From NCBI GenBank assembly GCA_947165815.1, contig CAMVBZ010000003.1, positions 1-51,160 on the forward strand: DNA of 51,160 bases, given 5' to 3'. The position numbers and the translations under genes are program-made. The stretch comes from an uncultured Clostridia bacterium. Its GTDB lineage: Bacteria; Bacillota; Clostridia; Christensenellales; CAG-917. The notes under the pieces were generated by a model. The model worked only from the letters and a program-made list of their open reading frames with translations, searched no databases and was not told the DNA's origin. This document shows positions 40,479 to 49,421 of this stretch, piece after piece; positions within the stretch are counted from its first letter, which is position 1; each line of letters opens with the position of its first letter.

Positions 40479-41762
40479 TTATTTTACTGCTTCAAATGCT
40501 TGCTCTAGGTCTGCAATGATATCGTCTATATGTTCTGTGCCTATAGATAATCTAATTGTTGTAGGTCTAATTCCAGCTTCTAATAACTCTTCTTCTGTAG
40601 ATTGGCTATGTGTTGTACTAGCTGGATGAATAACTAAAGACTTAACATCTCCTACGTTTGCAAGAAGTGAGAATAATTTTAAACTCTCTGTAAACTTCTT
40701 TGCCTTTTCTTTGTCTCCCTTAATATCGAAAGTAAAAATAGATGCTGCACCGTTTGGGAAATATTTGTCATAAATTTCTTTCTTGTGTCCTGTTGCTTGA
40801 GATGGATGATTTACTCTTTCAACTTGTGGATGATTCTTCAAATATTCAACAACTTTTAATGCATTATATACATGTCTTTCTAATCTTAGAGACAAAGTCT
40901 CTAATCCTTGTAAAAGTAAAAATGAATTAAATGGAGATATTGCAGCACCTTGGTCTCTTAATAATGTAGTACGAATCTTAATAATGTATGCAAGATTTCC
41001 AACTGCTTGTGTGAATATTACCCCATGATATGATGGATTTGGTTTTGTTAATCCTGGGAATTTATCATTTTGTGTCCAGTCAAATTTGCCTGAATCTACA
41101 ATGACACCGCCCATTACAGTTCCATGTCCACCAATAAACTTTGTTGCTGAATGAACAACTATATCTGCACCATATTCAATAGGTCTTAAATAATATGGAG
41201 TTGCAAATGTGTTATCTACTATTAAAGGAATTCCGTGCTTGTGTGCAACTTTTGCAATTGCTTCTATATCAATAGCATCTGAATTAGGATTTCCTAGAGT
41301 TTCAGCAAAAATAAGCTTTGTATTGTCTTTAATTGCTTTTTCGAAATTGTTTGGATCATCTGGATTAACAAATGTGCATTCAATTCCTTGTTCTTTTAAA
41401 GTATTTGCAAATAAATTGTGTGTTCCGCCATAAATGTTTGTAGATGAAACAATATGGTCGCCACTAACTGCTATATTTTGAACTGCATATGTAATTGCAG
41501 AAGAACCGGAAGCTGTAGATAATGCAGCTGCACCTCCTTCAAGTGCTGCTATTCTTTGTTCAAATATGTCTGAAGTAGGATTCATTAATCTTGTATAAAT
41601 GTTTCCACCTTCTGTTAAAGCAAATCTTCCAGCTGCTTGTGCTGAATCTTTAAATACATATGATGTTGTTGCATAAATTGGTACTGCTCTTGAATCAGTA
41701 GCAGAATCAGGTCTCTCCTGACCAACATGTACTTGTAGTGTCTCAAATTTTAGCTGTGACAT
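40479..41762 (-). CDS. metY: O-acetylhomoserine sulfhydrylase
   Basis: [44 protein letters not shown]...[24 protein letters not shown]...[14 protein letters not shown]. Confidence 0.95.
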   Translation of the reverse strand: MSQLKFETLQVHVGQERPDSATDSRAVPIYATTSYVFKDSAQAAGRFALTEGGNIYTRLMNPTSDIFEQRIAALEGGAAALSTASGSSAITYAVQNIAVSGDHIVSSTNIYGGTHNLFANTLKEQGIECTFVNPDDPNNFEKAIKDNTKLIFAETLGNPNSDAIDIEAIAKVAHKHGIPLIVDNTFATPYYLRPIEYGADIVVHSATKFIGGHGTVMGGVIVDSGKFDWTQNDKFPGLTKPNPSYHGVIFTQAVGNLAYIIKIRTTLLRDQGAAISPFNSFLLLQGLETLSLRLERHVYNALKVVEYLKNHPQVERVNHPSQATGHKKEIYDKYFPNGAASIFTFDIKGDKEKAKKFTESLKLFSLLANVGDVKSLVIHPASTTHSQSTEEELLEAGIRPTTIRLSIGTEHIDDIIADLEQAFEAVK

Positions 41763-41807
41763 AATTTTATTCTCCTCTTTTGAGTTTGTTTTTTTGAATT
41801 TTTCTAC

Positions 41808-41845
41808 ATTATATTTTTGTAATACCTAGTTTGTCAATAGGTTTT
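41808..41845 (-). promoter_or_regulatory. Promoter of metY-cysK-iscS-iscU with overlapping putative Rrf2 operator
   Basis: Minus strand TTGACA-N18-TATAAT; plus-strand TAGT-TTGTCAA-TAGGTTTT (41827-41845), also readable as inverted ACCTA/TAGGT arms, overlaps the -35. Confidence 0.65.
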
Positions 41846-41858
41846 ATAGGTTTTTTAA

Positions 41859-41895
41859 TAAAAAATTTTGGATGATACTTTTTCATACCATCCAA
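41859..41895 (-). terminator. Terminator downstream of the Rrf2 gene
   Basis: Minus strand TTGGATGGTAT-gaaaaa-GTATCATCCAA then AATTTTTTATT. Confidence 0.75.
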
Positions 41896-41913
41896 TTTGT
41901 AAATCTATATATT

Positions 41914-42345
41914 TTATATATAGTAATCTCCGTTTGACGTTTTACCTTTATCTATTAAATCTTGAAGAGTTACGCTATCTAAGTAATTATTAATTGTATC
42001 TTGGAGTCCTTTCCAAAGCGGAAGTGTCAAACATTCAGCAGCTCTTGGACACTGAATTGTCTCATTATTTAAGCAAGCAACAGGAGCAAGTCCACCTTCT
42101 GTTTCTCTTAATATATCTCCAACTGTATATTTATCTGGATTCTTAGCTAGCTTATATCCACCTTGAAATCCTCTATTTGTTTGCAAAAATCCAGCTCTAG
42201 ATAATGTAGGAATAATCTGCTCTAAATACTTTTTAGATATTTCCTGTCTTTCTGCAATGTCCTTAAGTGGGACAAAATCATCTGACGAATGTTGTGCTAA
42301 ATCTAACATCAATCTTAATGCGTATCTTCCTCTTGTTGATATCAT
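41914..42345 (-). CDS. Rrf2-family transcriptional regulator (IscR/CymR-like)
   Basis: MISTRGRYALRLMLDLAQHSSDDFVPLKDIAERQEISKKYLEQIIPTLSRAGFLQTNRGFQGGYKLAK; cysteine triad CLNNETIQCPRAAEC. Confidence 0.93.
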   Translation of the reverse strand: MISTRGRYALRLMLDLAQHSSDDFVPLKDIAERQEISKKYLEQIIPTLSRAGFLQTNRGFQGGYKLAKNPDKYTVGDILRETEGGLAPVACLNNETIQCPRAAECLTLPLWKGLQDTINNYLDSVTLQDLIDKGKTSNGDYYI

Positions 42346-42372
42346 AACTCTCTCCAAAATTTTAATACCCTT

Positions 42373-42402
42373 ATTATATAGTGATTTACTAGGTTTTTAC
42401 AA
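42373..42402 (-). promoter_or_regulatory. Promoter of the Rrf2 gene with putative autoregulatory operator
   Basis: Minus strand TTGTAA-N18-TATAAT; spacer is filled by plus-strand TAGT-GATTTAC-TAGGTTTT (42379-42397). Confidence 0.6.
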
Positions 42403-42411
42403 CAAATAATT

Positions 42412-42444
42412 AAAAAAATGAATCTCTAATTACTAGAGACTCAT
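42412..42444 (-). terminator. Terminator downstream of the small lipoprotein gene
   Basis: Minus strand AATGAGTCTCTA-gtaa-TTAGAGATTCATT then TTTTTT. Confidence 0.75.
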
Positions 42445-42472
42445 TCTTAATTTATTTATAAATTAAATTATA

Positions 42473-42910
42473 TTAGCCGTTCAATCCAGCTGCACTTCTT
42501 GCTGCAGATGATCCTGCCCAAACAACATTGTTATGTGTTCCATATATGGATGTATCTGTTTCTGGTGCATGATTTCTACCCCAGTCTAATAAGATACCTT
42601 GAACTTCGTCTGAAACTGTTGCGTTCTTAATGCTTTCAAATACGAATACTAAGATTGAATCTTTGTTATCTGTTCCCTTATATGCATAAAAAACTGTTTG
42701 TAATCCATCCATTTCACTTGTTTTAATTGTTACTGTGGATTGGGCTGTTTCAAATGTATTCTTATCATATTGATCTACTTTATATCCTGCCTTTTCAAGT
42801 CCAGACTTAATTGAGTCTGCAGATGTCTTTGCATGACATGATACTAATACAACTGAAAGTACTGAGAATATCATAACTACTGCTAGTACTGCGATAATTG
42901 TTTTTTTCAT
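42473..42910 (-). CDS. Small predicted lipoprotein of unknown function
   Basis: MKKTIIAVLAVVMIFSVLSVVLVSC signal/lipobox; start moved to ATG after AAAGGAGA. Confidence 0.7.
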   Translation of the reverse strand: MKKTIIAVLAVVMIFSVLSVVLVSCHAKTSADSIKSGLEKAGYKVDQYDKNTFETAQSTVTIKTSEMDGLQTVFYAYKGTDNKDSILVFVFESIKNATVSDEVQGILLDWGRNHAPETDTSIYGTHNNVVWAGSSAARSAAGLNG

Positions 42911-42994
42911 TATTATTTCTCCTTTATTTAAAAAATTGTACATATATATTATATGATTTTATCTAGTTAGGTCAATCAAGCTTATTTTTTATAT

Positions 42995-43025
42995 AAAAAA
43001 AGAATCCCCTAATGGAGACTCTTTA
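42995..43025 (-). terminator. Terminator downstream of the HTH-citrate synthase gene
   Basis: Minus strand AAGAGTCTCC-atta-GGGGATTCTT then TTTTTT. Confidence 0.75.
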
Positions 43026-43046
43026 AAATATTCTATATTTTATTTT

Positions 43047-44666
43047 TTATTTCTTTCTCTTATTCATTGGTACATAAACATTTCTTGTTCCAACGTGAAT
43101 ATATTGTGGACGTATAATCTTTCCTGCAACTAAGAGTTCTTCCATTCTGTGTGCACTCCATCCAACTACTCTAGATACTGCAAATAAAGGAGTAAATAAT
43201 TCATCTGGTATTCCAAGCATTCTGTATCCAAATCCACTATAGAAGTCTACATTTGGACATACACCTTTATAAATCTTTCTCTTCTTTGCAATGAGTTCTG
43301 TTGCAAATGTTGCTACATCTGTATAGAGTTTATATTCATCTTCTAAGCCTTTTTCGATAGCCAAATTCTTTATATATTCCTTGAGGACTACTGCTCTTGG
43401 ATCAGATAATGTATAAACAGCATGTCCCATACCATAAATAAGACCCTTTCCATCAAATGCTTTCCCATCTAAGATATCATTAAGATAATTATAAACTTCG
43501 TTCTCATCTCTCCAATCAGATACACTCTTCTTTAAATCGTCCATCATTTGTACAACCTTTAAGTTTGCACCACCATGCTTTGGTCCTTTTAATGAACAAA
43601 GTGCAGCTGCAATTGCAGAATATGTGTCTGTTCCTGTAGATGTTACAACATGAGTTGTAAAGGAAGAGTTATTACCACCACCGTGCTCAGCATGTAATAC
43701 TAAGTAAGCATCTAATAATTGTGCTTCTGTATCTGTGAATTTTCCATCTGGTCTTAATAAGTAAAGAATGTTTTCAGCAGCTGAATACTCTGGATTTGGA
43801 TTATGAATAATTAAACTTTGATTCTCATTATAATGTATATAAGCTTGATAACTATATATAGCAAGCATCGGAAATACAGCAATGAGTTTCAAACTTTGTC
43901 TCATAACGTTTTCTAATGTAATATCATTAGATTTAGTATCATAAGCAGCCAAAGTTAATACGGATTTTGCCATAGAATTCATAATATCACTTGTTGGAGA
44001 TTTTAAAATAACGTCTTTAACAAAGTTACTTGGAAGAGTTCTATAGTTTGTTAATGTCTTTGTAAATTGATCTAACTCTTGTGCTGTTGGCAACTTTCCA
44101 TTTAATAATACATAACATGCTTCTTCATATGCTCTATGACGAACTTTGTCTGCATGATCTACTAAGTCTTTAACATCATAACCACGGAAGAACAATTCAC
44201 CTTCCATTGGATAGATATTCCCATTCTCTATATACTTACCATTAACTTCAGAGATTTTTGTAAGTCCAGCTTTAACACCAATTCCACGAATGTCTCTTAA
44301 TCCTTTTTGAACATCATATTTATCAAATAAATATGAATCAATGCTAGAAGCCTCTACAAAGTTCTTCTCCATATGAACAACATTGTCTGTAATCTTGTTT
44401 TGTGCACGATTAGACTTTTGATATGATTCCAATAAGGATTCATACATAGCATAGTTGTCCGCATTGGTTGTAACTAAGAAGTCTACAGTTACATTAAAAA
44501 TATCTGCTAGAATTGGTAAAAAACAAATATCAGGTAATCCAGATCCTGTTTCCCATTTAGAGACCGTCTTGTCACTAATATTCAATTTTTGTGCTAGTTC
44601 TTTTTGTGTCCAATTGTTTTGTTTTCTTAAGAATGTAATAATTCTCCCTAAACTTTTAGCAGTCAT
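43047..44666 (-). CDS. XRE/Cro-type HTH domain fused to citrate synthase
   Basis: N-term SLGRIITFLRKQNNWTQKELAQKLNISDKTVSKWETGSGLPDICFLPILADIFNVTVDFLV (HTH_3); then YDVQKGLRDIRGIGVKAGLTKISEV...AEHGGGNNSSFTTHVVTSTGTDTYSAIAAALCSLKGPKHGGAN...YGMGHAVYTLSDPRA (citrate synthase); one uninterrupted ORF. Confidence 0.93.
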   Translation of the reverse strand: MTAKSLGRIITFLRKQNNWTQKELAQKLNISDKTVSKWETGSGLPDICFLPILADIFNVTVDFLVTTNADNYAMYESLLESYQKSNRAQNKITDNVVHMEKNFVEASSIDSYLFDKYDVQKGLRDIRGIGVKAGLTKISEVNGKYIENGNIYPMEGELFFRGYDVKDLVDHADKVRHRAYEEACYVLLNGKLPTAQELDQFTKTLTNYRTLPSNFVKDVILKSPTSDIMNSMAKSVLTLAAYDTKSNDITLENVMRQSLKLIAVFPMLAIYSYQAYIHYNENQSLIIHNPNPEYSAAENILYLLRPDGKFTDTEAQLLDAYLVLHAEHGGGNNSSFTTHVVTSTGTDTYSAIAAALCSLKGPKHGGANLKVVQMMDDLKKSVSDWRDENEVYNYLNDILDGKAFDGKGLIYGMGHAVYTLSDPRAVVLKEYIKNLAIEKGLEDEYKLYTDVATFATELIAKKRKIYKGVCPNVDFYSGFGYRMLGIPDELFTPLFAVSRVVGWSAHRMEELLVAGKIIRPQYIHVGTRNVYVPMNKRKK

Positions 44667-44688
44667 GGAATTACCCTCCTTTTTCAAC

Positions 44689-44711
44689 ATTGTTACTACA
44701 ACCTTAACAAT
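44689..44711. promoter_or_regulatory. Perfect inverted repeat, candidate operator for the HTH-citrate synthase
   Basis: ATTGTTA-ctacaacct-TAACAAT, about 22 bp upstream of the start codon at 44666. Confidence 0.6.
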
Positions 44712-44793
44712 AAAAAAGGAAAAAGTAAAGTATTTTATTCTACTAAACCGAATTATCTTGTGTTATTTTCTCTACTATGCGTAGATAATTAAT

Positions 44794-46182
44794 TTAACCC
44801 TTAAAATTCTTTTCAATAATATCAGCCATACAACCAGCATCTTTCCAAAGTTCATCGGCCTTTAAGCACCATTTTTCAAATTTCTTTGTTTTCTTTGGGA
44901 AAGATTTATAGTGTTTTTTAAGCTTACTTGCTTTACGCAAGGATTTTACAATGTTACTAATCGTAGATTTTCTTATGCCACCATTTGCTCTTGCATCTAT
45001 GATTTTATTTCCCAAATTAAGGATTTGTCCTGTTGTCATTTTATTAGCAAAAGCATAATTCATTTGTGTCATAACAGCCTCATCAAAGACAATGTTATGT
45101 TTGAATTCGTATTCATTCTCATCTTTTGTGGTGTCTATTGCCCCTACAAGCGTTGCCATAAGTTCGGCAAAGTTTGCACCTTGAGTACGTGAATACTTAA
45201 CATTTATAGGCCATAGAGCTTCTTTAGTAGGATAATTCCCATCTTTCATGGCATTTTCTACAACATCAGCAGCGATCATACAAAGATTCCAAGATGCTGT
45301 TACACCTTCACCGCTATATGGTTTAGTAATTGCAGCGCTATCTCCTATACATAGGAATCCATCTGAAACCAAAGAATAAAGAGCATGTCTATATGGAGTT
45401 GTTCCCTTTTCAATTTTTGGTTCTCCAACCATTTCAGGTAAATGTATTGTATTTTCAAAATCTTTATACACAGACTCTGCATATTCATATGAAAGGTTTG
45501 CGCCAATACCAATAACAGCGCCCTCTGGATCATCGGATGGTGCAATCCAAGTCTTATAATATGGATATGCTGTAGAAGTATTTGGTTTTTCTTTAATAGG
45601 ATCTGCCAATTTTACGTATCTTAGTATCACGTAGAACATATCCCTAGGAGATAAAGGTGTATTTTCAATACCATAGTCATCTGGCAATGCACAACGAACT
45701 GGAGCGTTAATACCAGAGCAATCTACAACCAATCTACAATAAAGGTCTTCTTCACCTTCTGCATTTCTAATTTTTACACCACAGATTTTCTTGTTTTCAT
45801 CAAAAATGAATTCTCTGAATTCAGTACTAAATTCATACTGCACTCCAAAACGCTTAGACCAAGAATGTAAATGATGGTTAAATCTCTCGAGATTAAATAC
45901 AGTAAATGGATACAATGTCTTCTTTGGATAATGGCCATATGCAGATTCGCACATGGTATAGTCAAAAGATGTAATATATTCAGGATCTCCTTCACCTAGA
46001 CGTGGAATGCCTGTCTTATCAAAATACACGCTATCTACGTGGAAAACAGTCAATCTCTTTCCAATTTCTTTTTCTGGAAGAGCATCTATTACTAAAGTAC
46101 TAAATCCTTTCTCTGCCATTAGTTTAGCAAAGTATGAACCTGCTGTTGCAGCACCAACAATTACTATATCAAATTCTCTCAT
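44794..46182 (-). CDS. FAD-dependent oxidoreductase, geranylgeranyl reductase-like family
   Basis: FDIVIVGAATAGSYFAKLMAEKGFSTLVIDA...RLVVDCSGINAPVR...FLCIGDSAAITKPYSGEGVTASWNLCMIAADVV. Confidence 0.8.
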   Translation of the reverse strand: MREFDIVIVGAATAGSYFAKLMAEKGFSTLVIDALPEKEIGKRLTVFHVDSVYFDKTGIPRLGEGDPEYITSFDYTMCESAYGHYPKKTLYPFTVFNLERFNHHLHSWSKRFGVQYEFSTEFREFIFDENKKICGVKIRNAEGEEDLYCRLVVDCSGINAPVRCALPDDYGIENTPLSPRDMFYVILRYVKLADPIKEKPNTSTAYPYYKTWIAPSDDPEGAVIGIGANLSYEYAESVYKDFENTIHLPEMVGEPKIEKGTTPYRHALYSLVSDGFLCIGDSAAITKPYSGEGVTASWNLCMIAADVVENAMKDGNYPTKEALWPINVKYSRTQGANFAELMATLVGAIDTTKDENEYEFKHNIVFDEAVMTQMNYAFANKMTTGQILNLGNKIIDARANGGIRKSTISNIVKSLRKASKLKKHYKSFPKKTKKFEKWCLKADELWKDAGCMADIIEKNFKG

Positions 46183-46237
46183 AATAACCTCATATAATCA
46201 CTAAAATTATATTTTAATCAAGAGAATTTTTCAATTA

Positions 46238-46684
46238 CTATACTTCAAATTGGTTAACATCTTGTGGATTTTGTTTTAAATATTCAAAAAAATCATTAGG
46301 AGACATTGCAACCACTTCGGAAAATTTAAAATCATCAAGATTTCTAGTTATGATTAGATCTAAATCATATTTTTTTGCAGCAACTGATATTACTGCATCC
46401 TCAAAATCTTGCATTTTTGAACATAAAGCATCCCTTAAATCTTTATTTGTTATATCTATAATTTCAAATATTTTTAGCAATTTATCTATTGCATCATGAG
46501 TTTCCTTTTCGTTATGAATATATTTACGCATTATATAGTAAATATCTGTAACAGAAGAGGCTGTAATATATCCTCTTATTTTTCGTTTTGCGACATATCT
46601 AACTATTTCCTTTGCGATATCAGCAAATGGATAACGATTTTGTAAAGCATCAATTATTACACAATCATCTATTAAAACTCTCAT
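46238..46684 (-). CDS. PIN-domain ribonuclease, probable toxin
   Basis: MRVLIDDCVIIDALQNRYPFADIAKEIV...MQDFEDAVISVAAKKYDLDLIITRNLDDFKFSEVVAMSPNDFFEYL; overlaps the upstream antitoxin ORF. Confidence 0.88.
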   Translation of the reverse strand: MRVLIDDCVIIDALQNRYPFADIAKEIVRYVAKRKIRGYITASSVTDIYYIMRKYIHNEKETHDAIDKLLKIFEIIDITNKDLRDALCSKMQDFEDAVISVAAKKYDLDLIITRNLDDFKFSEVVAMSPNDFFEYLKQNPQDVNQFEV

Positions 46685-46896
46685 TTATTACTCAACCTCT
46701 CATCTCTTGCTTCTTCTAAAGTAATATCACTTGGAATAATTCCAAATAAAGATTCTGCCATTGCTAAACGATCTTCATATGGATTAGATAATTTAGCAAC
46801 AATCTTCCCATTTTTTGATATAAAAACATCTTCATCAACTGCTATGGTTAAATATTTTGACAAATTGTTTTTTAATTCTGTTGCTGAAATAGTCAT
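46681..46896 (-). CDS. Phd/YefM-type antitoxin
   Basis: MTISATELKNNLSKYLTIAVDEDVFISKNGKIVAKLSNPYEDRLAMAESLFGIIPSDITLEEAR. Confidence 0.88.
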   Translation of the reverse strand: MTISATELKNNLSKYLTIAVDEDVFISKNGKIVAKLSNPYEDRLAMAESLFGIIPSDITLEEARDERLSNK

Positions 46897-46912
46897 ATTA
46901 TTTCACCTCCAT

Positions 46913-46954
46913 ATTTCGTACTATTATTATAATAATTTCGTACGATTTAATCAA
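46913..46954 (-). promoter_or_regulatory. Promoter and repeat operator of the toxin-antitoxin operon
   Basis: Minus strand TTGATT-N17-TATAAT; ATTTCGTAC direct repeats (46913-46921, 46935-46943) flank palindrome ATTATTATAATAAT. Confidence 0.7.
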
Positions 46955-46984
46955 GATAAATGTACATTATTTTTTTAAGGCAAT

Positions 46985-47021
46985 AAAAAAAGGATGCTCA
47001 AGTTAAATTCTCAAGCATCCT
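46985..47021 (-). terminator. Terminator downstream of the modular lipoprotein gene
   Basis: Minus strand AGGATGCT...AGCATCCT then TTTTTT. Confidence 0.8.
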
Positions 47022-47044
47022 AATTTATTTTAATAAATTACGTA

Positions 47045-49306
47045 TTATGCAACATCTCCTGTTCTTACAACACGTACCTCATGTGTGGTATCGTTTATAT
47101 ATAAGTTATAAACACCAGTTTGAGAGAATGTTACAAGGTTAGAAGTTAATACTGATAAGTAAGATGTACTATCTGTTGCAATAGATAAATCATCAACAGT
47201 ATTATTCTTATTATCATAGAATGCATAATAATATGTTGCATCAGTAACAGTTAGATTTGAAATCATTGCTTCAGCAGTATTTCCTGGATTTGCTACAAAT
47301 GTCTTTGTTGCATGTGATGAAGATGAATCCATTACCATACCACCAACCATACTTACAGGTGTCTTATCTGTAACTATTACCTTCTTTGTGTTTGTATTAA
47401 GAACGATATCATATGTTCCTGCATTCAAGATCATTATTGTACCACTGCTTGCAATAGCAACTGATGAAGAAACAGAAGAATCTAATGTTACATCTGTCAT
47501 TACACTAGTTCCTTGTAGGAATGTGAAGCTTGTATAAGCAGATAATTCCAAATCACTTAATGTTACAAGTCCATTTGAATCAACTACTGCAGGATAAGTG
47601 TTTCCACCCGTCATATAAGAAATATCATCTGGTGTACTGCTTCCACCACCACTGCCAATTTCAATAATATACATATCAATACATGGATGATACATTATTG
47701 TATAAGTTGCTGCTTGTAATGTCTTAATATATCCATCATCTGTAATTTGAATATACTCTGCAAAGTTAGAAACACCATATACATCAGCAAGATGAAGTCC
47801 TTCAACATATGATGTTCCATCATAAATTCTTAATTCCATGTTTGCTGGAAGAGAACTTGTGAATGTATAAATATCATATCCGTTAGCAATTGCTGCAACA
47901 TTTGCCTCGGCATTAATTGTTGTTTCATGTGTTAGAACAAAAGCAATGTCTGTATATTCAGCAGAATCTTTAGCATATGTTGTTTTGTTCATAGGGGCTT
48001 TTTCAGACTCACCTTTTGCTTCTAATTCAAATGTTGTTGAGCTATTTGGAGCATAAATTGGATCTATTAAAATTTTGCTTGTAGCAGTATCAAATTCAAC
48101 ACCTAATCTAATAGATTCTGAAACAACCTTAATAGCTCCTTTTGTTCCTTCCATAAAGATAAATGACTTCCATAAATCTCCTGCATCTACAGCACTATAA
48201 CCATATACAATTTGGTTATCATGGTCTACGACTTCAAAATAATCATTTAATGAATATGTCAAATATCCATAGATATAATTTGTTTTTGGTGTGCCAAAAT
48301 CATATGTGATTTCATTCATTGGATACTCTACTACTGAACTATCAGATGCATATGTAACTCTTACTGTAAATCCATCATATTCAAATCCAGAAATAGATAC
48401 TGTTAATCCGTTTGGGGTACATACTACAGAAACAGTTGCACTCGTTACATCATTATGTACTTTGTTTTCTTCAGTAATATTAGTATTTGTATTTGGATAG
48501 AATGAATATGTTGTTGTATTGTCTGCTTTAGCAGCAATTGTGATAACATCATCTTTCTTTAATGAAATGCTATCTAATGACCATAAAATATGAGTATCAT
48601 CTTCTTCATCCTTTGTGAACTCTGCTCTTTCTGTTCCATTTACCATTAAAACGATCTCAGAGGATAACTTTGGAATTACTATTGTTGAAACTTCTTCTCT
48701 ATTAGAATCAAAGTATTTGTGACATCCACTACATTGATAATATGCAATGTTACCATCTGCAAGGAATGATGCAGGGACTGCATAATATAATGAACCAAAC
48801 GTATGTTCATGTGCTTTTTCTGCTAAAACAAATTCAGAGAAAGAAGATGTTTCAAAAGATAAAACTCCGTTAGCAATTGTTACATTAATTGTATCTACAG
48901 TTTCTCCATTAATATGGAATAATACATAGTCTTTAGTTGTATCTATGTTTAAGCTTGAAACTGGAACTTTAACAGTAACTCTTCCGCTTGGTTGAATTTT
49001 GCTTCCATCTTTTAAAATGGAAATATCTAATACATAAGTATTAGCTTCCTTGTTATAGTTTTGGTTTGTGAGTTTGTTTAATGCTGCACTCTTTTGTTGT
49101 GCATCTGTAATTAATGTACAAGTAAGAACTGCATCTGATGGGAACTCTACACCTTCTACTGTTGCGCCAGAATCTGCAATTAGTTTGTTTACATTTCCAC
49201 TAACTGGTGTATTGTCTCCACTGTTGTTTGTATCCTTATTGCTGTTACATGCAACTAATGCGAATAACATAAGAATAGAAATAACAACTATTAAAAACTT
49301 CTTCAT
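47045..49306 (-). CDS. Large modular surface lipoprotein with CxxC module and repeated beta-rich C-terminal units
   Basis: MKKFLIVVISILMLFALVACNSN lipobox; HEHTFGSLYY...YYQCSGCHKYFDSNREEV; repeated ends AATYTIMYHPCIDMYIIEI / AGTYDIVLNTNTKKVIVT / TGVYNLYINDTTHEVRVV. Confidence 0.75.
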   Translation of the reverse strand: MKKFLIVVISILMLFALVACNSNKDTNNSGDNTPVSGNVNKLIADSGATVEGVEFPSDAVLTCTLITDAQQKSAALNKLTNQNYNKEANTYVLDISILKDGSKIQPSGRVTVKVPVSSLNIDTTKDYVLFHINGETVDTINVTIANGVLSFETSSFSEFVLAEKAHEHTFGSLYYAVPASFLADGNIAYYQCSGCHKYFDSNREEVSTIVIPKLSSEIVLMVNGTERAEFTKDEEDDTHILWSLDSISLKKDDVITIAAKADNTTTYSFYPNTNTNITEENKVHNDVTSATVSVVCTPNGLTVSISGFEYDGFTVRVTYASDSSVVEYPMNEITYDFGTPKTNYIYGYLTYSLNDYFEVVDHDNQIVYGYSAVDAGDLWKSFIFMEGTKGAIKVVSESIRLGVEFDTATSKILIDPIYAPNSSTTFELEAKGESEKAPMNKTTYAKDSAEYTDIAFVLTHETTINAEANVAAIANGYDIYTFTSSLPANMELRIYDGTSYVEGLHLADVYGVSNFAEYIQITDDGYIKTLQAATYTIMYHPCIDMYIIEIGSGGGSSTPDDISYMTGGNTYPAVVDSNGLVTLSDLELSAYTSFTFLQGTSVMTDVTLDSSVSSSVAIASSGTIMILNAGTYDIVLNTNTKKVIVTDKTPVSMVGGMVMDSSSSHATKTFVANPGNTAEAMISNLTVTDATYYYAFYDNKNNTVDDLSIATDSTSYLSVLTSNLVTFSQTGVYNLYINDTTHEVRVVRTGDVA

Positions 49307-49383
49307 TTAAGAAACCTCCTAAACATTTCATTTTATTTAAATACCATTTTACTACTTATATAACGAATTACCAAACAAAAAAT

Positions 49384-49408
49384 AAAAAATGCACTATAAA
49401 AGTGCATT
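49384..49408 (-). terminator. Terminator downstream of the tandem GNAT gene
   Basis: Minus strand AATGCACT-tttat-AGTGCATT then TTTTATTTTTT. Confidence 0.75.
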
Positions 49409-49421
49409 AATTATATTGTTT

